Notes under the pieces: model-generated
The model's database searches: none
What the model saw: the letters and a program-made list of their open reading frames with translations, nothing else
Told to the model about the DNA's origin: nothing
Assembly (NCBI RefSeq): GCF_000504285.1
Contig: NZ_KI632511.1
Location: 2,477,372 to 2,541,371 of the forward strand
DNA: 64,000 nt
From: Actinospica robiniae DSM 44927
Lineage (GTDB): Bacteria; Actinomycetota; Actinomycetes; Streptomycetales; Catenulisporaceae
Direction of reading: 5' to 3'
In this document: piece by piece, positions 49,716 to 57,902 of the stretch
Layout: each line of letters starts with the position of its first letter
Position numbering within the stretch: position 1 is the first letter of the stretch
Program-made: the position numbers and the translations under genes

Positions 49716-50915
49716 TTATGTGGTGGCGGTGTGGGGCGTGTAGAGCGTGGCGTTGCGGAGCATGGCGTGGAGGACGTTGATGCGTCTGCGGGCGAGGCGG
49801 ATGATTGCTTGGGTGTGGGTTTTGCCTGCGGCGCGGTGTTTGTCGTAGTAGGCGCGGGAGTCGGGGTCGGCCAGGGCGGCGAAGGCGGAGAGGAACATGG
49901 CGCGTTTGAGCTGCCGGTTTCCGCGTCTGGGTGCGTGTTCGCCGCGGATGGAGCTGCCGGAGGACTTGGTGACCGGGGCAAGTCCTGCGTAGGAGGCGAG
50001 GTGGTCGGCGGTGGGGAAGGTGGCGGCGTCGCCGACGGTGGTCAGGATGGTCGCGGCGGTCCTGATCCCGATGCCGGGCATCGAGGTCAGGAGCGGGGAA
50101 AGAGGGTGGGCCTCCAGCAGGGCACTGAGCTGTCCCTCGAGCGTGCGGCGTTGGGCGAGGATCTCGGTCAGCTGGCGGGCGAGGGAGGGGATGACGAGGG
50201 CTGCGGCCCGGGTGCCGGGCACCACGACCGTCTGTTCTGCGAGGGCCTCGGCGATCTCCTCGGCCAGGCGCTCGGCCAGGCGCGGGGCCAGGGGTTTCAG
50301 GAGTTTGACGATGCGTCGGGTGCCGGCCTCGGCGAGCAGTTCAGGGGAGCCGTACCGGGCGAGTAGCGCGAGGACGGCCTGGTGCTGGATGCGTGGGCCC
50401 AGGACGCGTTCGAGGGAGGGGTGGATCTGGGTGAGCAGGCCGCGCAGCCGATTGGAGGTGCGGGTCGACTCGCCCGCGAGGTCCTGGTCGAACCCGACGA
50501 GCATGGCCAGTTCCGCCTCGGTCTCATCGAGCACGGTCAGGGTGCGCAGCGCCCTGGGTGCGGTGCGGGCGACGTCGGCGATCACGGCGGCGTCGCGGGC
50601 GTCGGTCTTGGCCTCGCCCTCGTAGAGGTCCGCGGCGCGGCGCATGGCCAGGCCGGGCAGGTAGGCGACCTGGCAGCCGACGTCGCGGGCGACGCTCAGC
50701 GGCAGCGCGCCGATGTTCGCGGGCTGATCGACGATCACCAGGACGGTGGCGAACTTCGCGATCAGCTTCTCGAACAGGGCGCGCAGTTTCGGTTCGGTGT
50801 TCGGCAGGCGCTTGTCGTAGACGGTCTTGCCGGCCGGGGTCAGCCCGTGGGCGTGGTGCTCGCCCTTGCCCACGTCCAGGCCGAGGAAGACCCCGATACC
50901 GCTGGTGTCGTACAC
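49716..50915 (-). CDS. IS110-family DEDD transposase (bridge-RNA-guided recombinase type)
   Basis: A 399-residue transposase from GTG 50915. The N-terminal RuvC-like DEDD domain starts LGLDVGKGEHHAHGL (Asp14) and includes YEGEAKTDARDAAVIAD. A coiled linker follows, then the C-terminal Tnp domain with MPGIGIRTAATILTTVGD, the catalytic-Ser region VTKSSGSS, and GNRQLKRAMFLSAFAAL. All key elements look intact. Members recombine DNA using an RNA encoded in the element's non-coding end. Confidence 0.93.
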   Translation of the reverse strand: MYDTSGIGVFLGLDVGKGEHHAHGLTPAGKTVYDKRLPNTEPKLRALFEKLIAKFATVLVIVDQPANIGALPLSVARDVGCQVAYLPGLAMRRAADLYEGEAKTDARDAAVIADVARTAPRALRTLTVLDETEAELAMLVGFDQDLAGESTRTSNRLRGLLTQIHPSLERVLGPRIQHQAVLALLARYGSPELLAEAGTRRIVKLLKPLAPRLAERLAEEIAEALAEQTVVVPGTRAAALVIPSLARQLTEILAQRRTLEGQLSALLEAHPLSPLLTSMPGIGIRTAATILTTVGDAATFPTADHLASYAGLAPVTKSSGSSIRGEHAPRRGNRQLKRAMFLSAFAALADPDSRAYYDKHRAAGKTHTQAIIRLARRRINVLHAMLRNATLYTPHTATT

Positions 50916-51171
50916 GCTCGCCGCCTTCTACTTCGCATGGCCCTGGCCTCGACCATCGCACCGCAGCCGGCAACCACGTTACACAGGCCGCCCCGAGAAA
51001 ACGCCCGGCGTTGCGCCGGGCACGGGATGCGGACCAGGCCCCTTATCAGCGGTCAGGCAGTGCTCCAAAACCCGGCGGCAACACGCCCAAGGCCATAGAC
51101 ACGGCAGGGTGGCAGAGCCATACCGGGCCCGGAGGCCAGGCGCCCCCATTGCGGGGACACGTAAAAGGTAA
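50916..51171 (-). ncRNA. Candidate bridge RNA region of the IS110 element
   Basis: The 256 bp between the element's left end and the transposase start hold no credible gene. IS110-group elements encode the bridge RNA in this position. Hairpins are visible, notably a perfect 8-bp stem 51003-51010 with 51014-51021. I could not assign target and donor loops by eye. 51282-51366, between the repeat and the photolyase gene, holds only its promoter region. Confidence 0.55.
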
Positions 51172-51281
51172 CGGGTGGACAGACGAACCAGGCGACGCGA
51201 AGCGCCCGCCCCCACCACGACGACCACCCCGACCCGACAAGCCACCACGCGCCACAAGCACTCAGCCGATCATCAAATCGC
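51172..51281 (-). repeat. Long inverted repeat, right copy, part 2
   Basis: The outer 110 bp of the right repeat, separated from part 1 by the IS110 element. Its complement (GCGATTTGATGATCG, then GTCGGGTCGGGGT, CGCTTCGCGTCGC, GGTTCGTCTG) matches the start of the left copy at 46681. The repeat ends exactly where it ends on the left, defining an island from 46681 to 51281 bounded by inverted ends. Confidence 0.8.
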
Positions 51282-51366
51282 GATAGGGGCGCCCGTTCGA
51301 GTGCCAGGCTCCGTTCTTCCGCCGCGCCTGAGCCACCGGCGCGCGCGGGCCTGAAAGGGTCTCGGC

Positions 51367-52782
51367 ATGACCGCCGCCGACATCGTCTGGTTCCGACGCG
51401 ACCTGCGGGTACACGACCACCCGGCCCTGCACGCCGCGGCAGCCCAGGGCCGGGTCGTTCCGGTCTTCTTCCTGGACGACCGGCTGCTGCACGGCCGCCA
51501 CGCCTCGCCGACGCGTACGCAGTTCCTGCTCGAAAGCCTGGCCGACCTCGCCTCCAGCCTGCGCGAACTCGGTTCGCCGTTGATCGTGCGGCACGGCAAG
51601 CCCGAGCAGCTGCTGCCCGAGCTGGTCCGCGAGACCGGAGCCCGCCGCGTCCACGTCACCCGGGATCTGACGCCGTTCGCCCGCGATCGAGGGCGCGGCG
51701 TCGCGGAAGCGCTCGCCGACACGGATGCCGAGATGGTCGCGCACCCCGGCCTGACCGTGGTCGAGGACGCCACGGCCCTACGCACGCAAGCAGGCAAGCC
51801 CTACTCCCAGTTCACGCCGTTCTATCGGACCTGGGGGCAAGCCGATCGGCGCAAACCGCTGGCCGCGCCGACGCTCCGCGCGCCCTCGAAGCGACCGCAG
51901 TCCGATGGCGTGCCCAAGTCGCTCAAGGCGCTCGGCCTGGAGCCGGAGGTGGACGAGCCGCTGCCGGGCGGCGAGAGCGCCGGCTCGGACCGGCTCGACT
52001 GGTTCCTGCACGGCCCGGTCACCGACTACGCCCGCAATCACGACCTGCTCGGGGTCGACGGAACCTCGAAGCTCGGCGCGTACCTGCACCTCGGCTGCCT
52101 CTCGCCACGCGCAATCGAAGCAGCGCTATCGCACACGGGCGAGGGTGCCGAGGCATTCCGGCGGCAACTGTGCTGGCGCGACTTCTACCACCACGTCCAC
52201 TATTTCCGGCCGGAGAACGCGTGGCAGGAGCACCAGGAGCGTTATCGGGGAACCCTGCCGTGGGTGGACGACGACGAGGTCTTCGACGCATGGGCCACCG
52301 GCCAGACCGGCTTCCCGCTGGTCGATGCGGCAATGCGCCAACTCCTGCGCGAGGGCTGGATGCATAATCGAGCTCGAATGCTCGTGGGCTGCTTCCTGAC
52401 CAAGCATCTCGGAGTCGACTGGCGGCGCGGCGAATCGCACTTCATGCGACTGCTCCTCGACGGCGACCAGGCCAACAACAACGGCAACTGGCAATGGATC
52501 GCGTCCGTCGGCGTCGACACGGCGCCGGTCTTCCGCAGGCTCTACAGCCCGACCCTGCATCAGAAGCGCTACGATCCCGACGGCAAATACGTGCGCATGT
52601 ACGTGCCCGAGCTCGCTGACGTGCCGGACCGCTATCTCGCCGAGCCTTGGCGGATGCCGGACGACGCGCAGGAAGCCGCCGGCTGCGTCATCGGCCGCGA
52701 CTACCCCGAGCCGATCGTGGACCTGCGCCTGGCCCGGGAGCAGGCGCTGGCGCGCTACCGCGAGGCTTCGTCGAACACGTAG
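51367..52782 (+). CDS. phr: Deoxyribodipyrimidine photolyase
   Basis: A 471-residue class I CPD photolyase/cryptochrome-family protein. The N-terminal antenna domain begins IVWFRRDLRVHDHPAL; the FAD domain has KLGAYLHLGCLSPR, WRDFYHHV, the TGFPLVDAAMRQLLREGWMHNRARM region, and DGDQANNNGNWQWIASVG with the conserved Asn-Trp-Gln-Trp. It repairs UV cyclobutane dimers with blue light. ATG 51367 is the start. It lies just outside the repeat island; its last 28 bp overlap the convergent small gene. Confidence 0.95.
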   Translation: MTAADIVWFRRDLRVHDHPALHAAAAQGRVVPVFFLDDRLLHGRHASPTRTQFLLESLADLASSLRELGSPLIVRHGKPEQLLPELVRETGARRVHVTRDLTPFARDRGRGVAEALADTDAEMVAHPGLTVVEDATALRTQAGKPYSQFTPFYRTWGQADRRKPLAAPTLRAPSKRPQSDGVPKSLKALGLEPEVDEPLPGGESAGSDRLDWFLHGPVTDYARNHDLLGVDGTSKLGAYLHLGCLSPRAIEAALSHTGEGAEAFRRQLCWRDFYHHVHYFRPENAWQEHQERYRGTLPWVDDDEVFDAWATGQTGFPLVDAAMRQLLREGWMHNRARMLVGCFLTKHLGVDWRRGESHFMRLLLDGDQANNNGNWQWIASVGVDTAPVFRRLYSPTLHQKRYDPDGKYVRMYVPELADVPDRYLAEPWRMPDDAQEAAGCVIGRDYPEPIVDLRLAREQALARYREASSNT

Positions 52783-52961
52783 ACGTTGAGCGTCGGGTAC
52801 TCCGTGTCCAACTCGCCGAGCGGCCGGTACGTGTACATCTCGCCGCCCACCTCGAGGGACGCCGGCGACCAGTTGTGCACGCGGGTACGGCAGCCGTCGA
52901 GGGGCCCGCCGCGCAGTACGACGTTCGGGTCCGGATGTTCGACGAACTTGGGCTGCTCCAT
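52755..52961 (-). CDS. Small DUF5988-like protein
   Basis: A 68-residue protein overlapping the photolyase 3' end by 28 bp in the opposite direction. The core NVVLRGGPLDG and YRPLGELD...NVYVF resembles short actinomycete proteins of the DUF5988 type. The ATG at 52961 is not preceded by a strong ribosome binding site. I believe it is real because the motif is coherent, but the family is uncharacterised. Confidence 0.5.
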   Translation of the reverse strand: MEQPKFVEHPDPNVVLRGGPLDGCRTRVHNWSPASLEVGGEMYTYRPLGELDTEYPTLNVYVFDEASR

Positions 52962-53049
52962 GAGCCCATGGAACGACCCGGCCGACGCCGGGGCAACCAG
53001 GCGTCGGCCATACGGGCACCACTAGACCATTCGAGGGAGTCCGGGTGTT

Positions 53050-54372
53050 CTACTCCGTCGCGCTTCCCGCCACCTTGTACTTCTCCGGCGCCGTCAGCAG
53101 GAAGGCGAGCAGCGTGGCCGCGATCGGCACCGCGCACAGCACGGTGAACACACCGCGCGGGCCGTGGCTCTCGGCGACCGCGCCCAGGATCGGCGAAGCG
53201 AGGCCGCCCACGCTCACACCGAGCCCGAGGGTGACCCCCGCCGCCGTGCCCGGGCGCGCGGGCAGGTAGTCCTGGCCGAGCTTGACCAGCACCGCGAACG
53301 GGATGTTGAGCACCAGACCGGCCAGCACGGCGAAGATCAGTGGGGCCACGGCACCCGGGCACAGGCGCAGCGCCACCAGCGCGGGCAGGCCGAGCAGGCT
53401 GCCGAGCCGGACGGTGCGGATGGTGCCGATGCGGTCGGCGATCCGGCCGCCGATCAGCGTCCCGGCCACCCCGCCGACGAGGAAGCAGGCCAGCGCCGTT
53501 CCGGCCAGCGCGCGGGAGGCGTGCAGCGAGCGCAGCCAGTACAGCTCGATGAAGGTATTGACACCGAAGAAGGCGATCGAGCGGACCACCTCGATGCCGG
53601 TGAGTGCGGCGAACGGGCGCCACTGGTCCGGGCCGGCCGGCGTGACCGCGACCGGCGGTGCCGCGGACGCGGCCTCAGCCTCGGTTTTGGCTCTAGCGGC
53701 GGCGGCGTGGCGTGCGTGCGAACGCAGCAGCGCGTACCCGGCCAGCAGTGCCGGCGGGATGAACAGGGCGGTGGCGCCGACGCCCAAGGCGGACAGCGCC
53801 GGCGTGGCCAGCACCGGCGCCAGGAAGAACCCGACGCTGCCGCCCGCTGCGAACATGCTCATGGCCGAGGCGCTCTCCCCCGCCGCCTCCCGGGCCGACT
53901 TGCCGGCGGCCGGGTGGAACATGGCCACACCCGCGCCGGAGATCAGGATCAGCAGCCACACCAGGAAGTACGGCCCGGCGAGCCCGGACAGTCCCGCGCC
54001 GAGCCCCGCGACCGCGACACCGATGCCCGCGAGCCCGCCGAGGCGGAAGCGGTCGACGGCCACCCCGATGAACGGCTGCGGAAGGGAGCTGCCGAGCGTC
54101 GCCGCAAGGGTCAAGCCGGATGCCGCCAGGTAGCTGTAGTGCCGATCCAGCACGAAGTAGGGGACGGTCGCCGGGATCAGGCCCTGATAGAGATCGTCCA
54201 CCGCGTGCGCGGCGGCCCATAGGCGCATCCGCGTCCACGGACGCGGCTCGGCCTCAGCACCAGTGGTTGGGTCGGCGGCGTCGGGGTCGGCAACGTTCAG
54301 ATCAGCGTCAGGTGCGGCTGACCCGCCCGGTCCGGGGCCGTCCGGCACCGCCTGAGTGAGTGTGGCGTTCAT
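53050..54372 (-). CDS. MFS transporter
   Basis: A 440-residue major facilitator with about 12 helices and a central charged loop (ARAKTEAEAASAAPPV) between the halves. FIGVAVDRFRLGG (loop 2-3) and GTLIGGRIADRIGTIRTV (loop 8-9) are motif-A-like. An unusual 60-residue hydrophilic N-terminus rich in Asp, Ala and Pro precedes helix 1. Fosmidomycin-resistance-type (Fsr) exporters are the closest I recognise. It is divergent from an AraC regulator with a 54-bp gap, which probably controls it. Confidence 0.85.
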   Translation of the reverse strand: MNATLTQAVPDGPGPGGSAAPDADLNVADPDAADPTTGAEAEPRPWTRMRLWAAAHAVDDLYQGLIPATVPYFVLDRHYSYLAASGLTLAATLGSSLPQPFIGVAVDRFRLGGLAGIGVAVAGLGAGLSGLAGPYFLVWLLILISGAGVAMFHPAAGKSAREAAGESASAMSMFAAGGSVGFFLAPVLATPALSALGVGATALFIPPALLAGYALLRSHARHAAAARAKTEAEAASAAPPVAVTPAGPDQWRPFAALTGIEVVRSIAFFGVNTFIELYWLRSLHASRALAGTALACFLVGGVAGTLIGGRIADRIGTIRTVRLGSLLGLPALVALRLCPGAVAPLIFAVLAGLVLNIPFAVLVKLGQDYLPARPGTAAGVTLGLGVSVGGLASPILGAVAESHGPRGVFTVLCAVPIAATLLAFLLTAPEKYKVAGSATE

Positions 54373-54426
54373 ACCTCGACTCTGTCGCGCCGGGCCGGGT
54401 GCCGACTTCCGCTATTCTGCCGAGTC

Positions 54427-55230
54427 ATGTCGGTAAACCGCCACGAACTGTCCGGGCCCACCCGGCGGTCGCTGCTGTCCGGCGAACTCATCGACTGGCA
54501 CGACCACGACGTCAACCAGTTGTGTTATCCCCTGCGCGGCGTGCTGGAGATCTCGACCCCGCTCGGCATCTGGATCGTTCCGCCGCACCGAGCGGCGTGG
54601 ATCCCGGCCGGCGTCCCGCACGCGCACCGCGCCCACGGTCCGACCGAGATGCGCACGCTCGTGTTCGCCGAGTCCGTCAACCCTCTGCGACTCGATCGGC
54701 CCACCGTGCTGGCCGCGGATACCTTGCTGCGCGAGGTGATCGTCGCGTTGTGCGAGGGCCAGGGCCCTTACGGAGCCACCGCCGTACCGGCGCAGGCCCT
54801 CGACGCCCGGCAGCGCCGCCACCTCGAACTCGTCGCCCTCGACCGGCTGCGCCGGGTTGAAGAACTACCGTTCTCGCTGCCCGCGCCCGAGGACGACCGG
54901 CTTCGCGCCATCGCCGCGATCCTCGCCGACGACCCAGCGGACCCGCGGTCCTTGGCTGAGCTCGGCCGAGAGGTCGGCGCGGCCGAACGCACGCTCAGCC
55001 GGCTCTTCCGCGCTGAGCTGGGCATGTCGTTCCCGCAGTGGCGGGGCCAGTTGCGCCTTCAACGGGCACTGACATTGCTCGCCGCCGGAAAGCCCGTGAC
55101 GACAGTGGCAGGGCTTTGCGGCTTCCGCAGCCCGAGCGCGTTCATCGACGCGTTCCGCCGGGCCTTCGGTACGACTCCCGGCCGTTACCGCGAGGGCACG
55201 AGCGTAGAGCCAGAACCAGGGAACGAATAG
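54427..55230 (+). CDS. AraC-family regulator with cupin sensor domain
   Basis: A 267-residue regulator. Residues 1-95 are an AraC-type cupin (DWHDHDVNQLCYPLRGVLEI, PHRAAWIPAGVPHAH), which often binds a small molecule or metal. Residues about 165-260 are the double HTH (LAELGREVGAAERTLSRLFRAELG and VAGLCGFRSPSAFIDAFRRAFG). It is divergent from the MFS gene and likely regulates it (inference); such pairs often respond to the exported compound. Confidence 0.88.
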   Translation: MSVNRHELSGPTRRSLLSGELIDWHDHDVNQLCYPLRGVLEISTPLGIWIVPPHRAAWIPAGVPHAHRAHGPTEMRTLVFAESVNPLRLDRPTVLAADTLLREVIVALCEGQGPYGATAVPAQALDARQRRHLELVALDRLRRVEELPFSLPAPEDDRLRAIAAILADDPADPRSLAELGREVGAAERTLSRLFRAELGMSFPQWRGQLRLQRALTLLAAGKPVTTVAGLCGFRSPSAFIDAFRRAFGTTPGRYREGTSVEPEPGNE

Positions 55231-55242
55231 CGGGAGGCTTCG

Positions 55243-55578
55243 TCAGCCCTCTGGGTAGAACAGGAACAGCGTGCACCCGACCTCGCTGGCGGGCACGTGC
55301 CAAGAATCGGCTGGAGCGTGCAGGAACGTCCCCGCCGGGTAGTCGCGCGCACCGTCGTTGAACACGCCCGCCACGACGTAGACCTCTTCCGGCCCGGGCG
55401 AGTGAACATCGTCCCGCGGGAACGACGAACCCGGATCCATCTCCAGCACCGCGGCCTTCGCGCCGTTCGGCCCCCGCCACAGCGGCCGCACCCGGATGCC
55501 GGGGAACAGCTGCCGAACAGGCGCGTCGTCGACGGAGATCGAGAAGTAGCCCTCCTGCGCAAGGATTTCAGCGTTCAT
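55243..55578 (-). CDS. ChrR-like cupin protein
   Basis: A 111-residue single cupin. ATG 55578 is chosen. GPEEVYVVAGVFNDGARDYPAGTFLHAPADSWHVP resembles the Zn-binding cupin of ChrR anti-sigma proteins (cupin_7), but there is no anti-sigma domain. The role is unknown; possibilities are an acetylacetone-cleaving-like enzyme or a metal-binding sensor. It lies 13 bp downstream of the DUF3052 gene on the same strand. Confidence 0.75.
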   Translation of the reverse strand: MNAEILAQEGYFSISVDDAPVRQLFPGIRVRPLWRGPNGAKAAVLEMDPGSSFPRDDVHSPGPEEVYVVAGVFNDGARDYPAGTFLHAPADSWHVPASEVGCTLFLFYPEG

Positions 55579-55591
55579 ATGTGCGACCCTA

Positions 55592-56023
55592 CTAGCTAGA
55601 GCGCAGCTCCCGTCGCAGCACGAGGCGGATCCCGGACCAGTCCGAGTCGATGGCGCAGATCTTGTTGTCGACCAGCCCCGTGGGCAAGGCCACCTCGCGC
55701 ACGACGTCGGCGTCCACCTCGGTCGCGATCCCCGACGCGCGTTTGGGCCACCCGATCCACAACCCACCGGCCGGAGTGAGCAGGCTGCCGAAACGCGCCA
55801 CAGCGTCGCCAAGTGCATCGCGCCGCGTGGCGAACCACACGATGACATCGCACGGCGCCGCGCCCAGCGCGTCATCCGCCGCAGCGGCGTAGACGAGCTC
55901 CACGCCTGGCGGCAGCGTCCCGAGCGCGGCGTCGAAGGTCTCCGGCGCGTCCACGACCGCCACCCGATGCCCCGGCTTGATCCCCAGCTTGCGGGACAGC
56001 GGCGTGCCCTGATTCTCGGCCAT
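55592..56023 (-). CDS. DUF3052 family protein
   Basis: A 143-residue protein with SRKLGIKPGHRVAVVDAP at the N-terminus and DVIVWFATRRDAL and GLWIGWPKRASG later, signatures I associate with DUF3052, a widespread actinomycete family of unknown function. Small alpha/beta fold, no signal peptide. It precedes the cupin gene in the same direction and probably shares its transcript. Confidence 0.75.
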   Translation of the reverse strand: MAENQGTPLSRKLGIKPGHRVAVVDAPETFDAALGTLPPGVELVYAAAADDALGAAPCDVIVWFATRRDALGDAVARFGSLLTPAGGLWIGWPKRASGIATEVDADVVREVALPTGLVDNKICAIDSDWSGIRLVLRRELRSS

Positions 56024-56175
56024 CGCCCCAGCTTATGCGGCGGACGGGACGGGTTCGACCACTGAGGCGGACGAGGACTCAGTTTGTGTCAGTGGTCGTC
56101 CGTAGAGTTCTCATCAGTAGGCAGCGCGCGCCGAAAGACCACGGATCACCCATGCCGATCTTGGAACGAGGAGTC

Positions 56176-56520
56176 ATGTATCGACAAGGCGACGTCCTGA
56201 TCGTGCCGGTTCCCGGCACGGCGCAGGAGACGCCGTCGGCGATCGCCGCGGAGATAGCCCGGCTCGAGCCGGCCGCCCGCGACGGACGCGGACGCATGGT
56301 GCTCGCGCTCGGCGAGTCGACCGGCCACGCGCACGCCGTCGTCGGCAAGGGCGCGCTCTACCGCGGCCGCACCGAGCTCGCGCCGATGCACCTGCACCTG
56401 CCGCAGGGCGGGCGCGTCGTGCACGAGGAGCACGCGGCGTTCGCCCTCCCGCCCGGTTGGTACCGAGTGATCCGGCAGCGCGAGTACGAGCCCGGGTCCG
56501 TGCGGATCGTGGCCGACTGA
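56176..56520 (+). CDS. Hypothetical protein paired with DUF6745 gene
   Basis: A 114-residue protein; ATG 56176 follows CGAGGAG. The sequence MYRQGDVLIVPVP, ALGESTGHAHAV and HLHLPQGGRVVHEEHA suggests a small beta-barrel protein with clustered His residues that could bind a metal. I do not know a function for the family. Its stop overlaps the start of the next gene (TGATG), so the two proteins are probably made together. Confidence 0.75.
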   Translation: MYRQGDVLIVPVPGTAQETPSAIAAEIARLEPAARDGRGRMVLALGESTGHAHAVVGKGALYRGRTELAPMHLHLPQGGRVVHEEHAAFALPPGWYRVIRQREYEPGSVRIVAD

Positions 56521-57842
56521 TGCAGACCTCGGCAGAGATGACGATCGAAGCCGGCTCGGGCTCGGCTACCGATGCGGACCCCACAGCCGCGACTGAGGCG
56601 ATCAACGCCGGACCCGGTACGGGCTCCATGACGACGGCCGAGGCGCCAGACCCCCAGGAAGAGCTGATGACCGCCGAAGCACCGACCGCGACGGTAGCGC
56701 CCGTGTCCGGCGGCGCGCCCGCCCTTCTGGACAAGATCATCGCGGCCGCAGCACCGGAGCTGTTGGAGAAGTGGTCGCGCATCAGCCTTTGCGTCGAGCC
56801 GGTCGATCGGGCCGCGGCCGAGGCGGCGGTCGCCGAGCTCTACATCCTGGCCGGCTTCGCTCCGCCGCAGCACTTCGTCTGGTGCGCATCTCCCCTCGAG
56901 GGCGCCCGCCTCATCACGGGCGCGAGCGCCGAGGAGGCCGGCCGATTCGGCGAGTCGCTGCGGCAGGAGCTGCGCAACGGGCCGTGGCAGCGTGCGCGGG
57001 CCGACGTGCTCACGCAGCTCGGCGCGCAGGGCTGGACGCAGGCCTGGCGTGAGACGTGCGGCCCGCTCATGCCGAGCGCGACGCGCCTGGTGGAGACCAT
57101 CACGACCGGCATCGGCGATGCCGCGGAAGACGAGGCCGAGCGCAGCCGGATGCTCCTCGCGCTGACGTTCGCCGACCACGGCCAGCACGACGCTTCCTGG
57201 TTGCCGCTGTTCGAGGCGTACCGCGCCGCCGTCGCGGCTGAGGAAACGATCGCGTCGGAGGCGCCCGCCGCCACCGCTGACGCAGTGTCCGCCGATGCGG
57301 CAATCCTCCATGCTCTCGCCCACGTCGCCGAGCAGCTGCACTGGTGGTGGCCGTTCGCCGATGCCGCGATCCTGTGCGAGCGTCCCACCACCGTGCACCT
57401 AGACGAACAGGGCCGCGCACACAACGGCGAAGGGGCGGCGCTCGCCTACGGAGACGGCTTCGCCCTCTACCGCTGGCACGGCGTGACCATCGCCGAGGAC
57501 TTCGCTCAGACGCTCGCGACCCTGACGCCGCAGATCATCCAGGGCGAGCGCAACGCCGAGGTGCGCCGGATCATGCTCGAACACTACGGCCACGAGCGCT
57601 ACATCGTGGACTCGGGCGCCAAGCCGATGCAGGAGGACGAGGCCGGCCGGCTGTGGCAGGTGTTCATCGAGGGCGATGAACCGATCAGCATGGTCGAGGT
57701 GGTCAACTCCACCGCGGAGCCGGACGGGACGTTCCGCACCTACTGGCTGCGGGTGCCGCCGCACATGCGCACCGCCAAAGCCGCGGTCGCCTGGACGTTC
57801 GGGCTGACCGAGGAGGAGTACCAGCCGCAGATACAGACCTGA
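56520..57842 (+). CDS. DUF6745-like protein
   Basis: A 440-residue protein. The first 65 residues are low-complexity Ala/Thr/Glu-rich. The rest contains blocks I associate with DUF6745: HWWWPFADAAILCERPTTVHLDEQGRAHN, GDGFALYRWHGVTI, and a late DEAGRLWQVFIEGDEPISMVEVVNSTAEPDG...YWLRVPP. No catalytic motif is obvious. It is coupled by TGATG to the small gene upstream. Function unknown. Confidence 0.75.
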   Translation: MQTSAEMTIEAGSGSATDADPTAATEAINAGPGTGSMTTAEAPDPQEELMTAEAPTATVAPVSGGAPALLDKIIAAAAPELLEKWSRISLCVEPVDRAAAEAAVAELYILAGFAPPQHFVWCASPLEGARLITGASAEEAGRFGESLRQELRNGPWQRARADVLTQLGAQGWTQAWRETCGPLMPSATRLVETITTGIGDAAEDEAERSRMLLALTFADHGQHDASWLPLFEAYRAAVAAEETIASEAPAATADAVSADAAILHALAHVAEQLHWWWPFADAAILCERPTTVHLDEQGRAHNGEGAALAYGDGFALYRWHGVTIAEDFAQTLATLTPQIIQGERNAEVRRIMLEHYGHERYIVDSGAKPMQEDEAGRLWQVFIEGDEPISMVEVVNSTAEPDGTFRTYWLRVPPHMRTAKAAVAWTFGLTEEEYQPQIQT

Positions 57843-57867
57843 CCGAGAAACGGGGACAAGCACGCCG

Positions 57868-57902
57868 TGCCGCGCATCTGATCAAAAATCAGGTGCGCGG
57901 CA
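57868..57902. terminator. Bidirectional terminator between DUF6745 and STM4011 genes
   Basis: A 15-bp stem with one G-T pair (57868-57882 with 57888-57902) and the loop CAAAA lies between the two convergent genes, 25 bp after the DUF6745 stop, and overlaps the last codons of the STM4011 gene. It can serve both transcripts. Confidence 0.75.

Larger units (their letters stand above)
49646..51173 (-). mobile_element. IS110-family element with reconstructable empty site
   Basis: Comparison with the uninterrupted left repeat defines the ends: repeat sequence stops after GGGTGGGCG at 49647 and resumes at CGGGTGGACAG from 51172. The dinucleotide CG is present at both junctions (49646-49647 and 51172-51173) and once in the empty site, as expected for the 2-bp core used by IS110 elements. 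The interior (49648-51171) is 1524 bp, has no obvious terminal inverted repeats, and contains one DEDD transposase gene with a 256-bp non-coding 5' end, the IS110-group layout. Confidence 0.85.
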
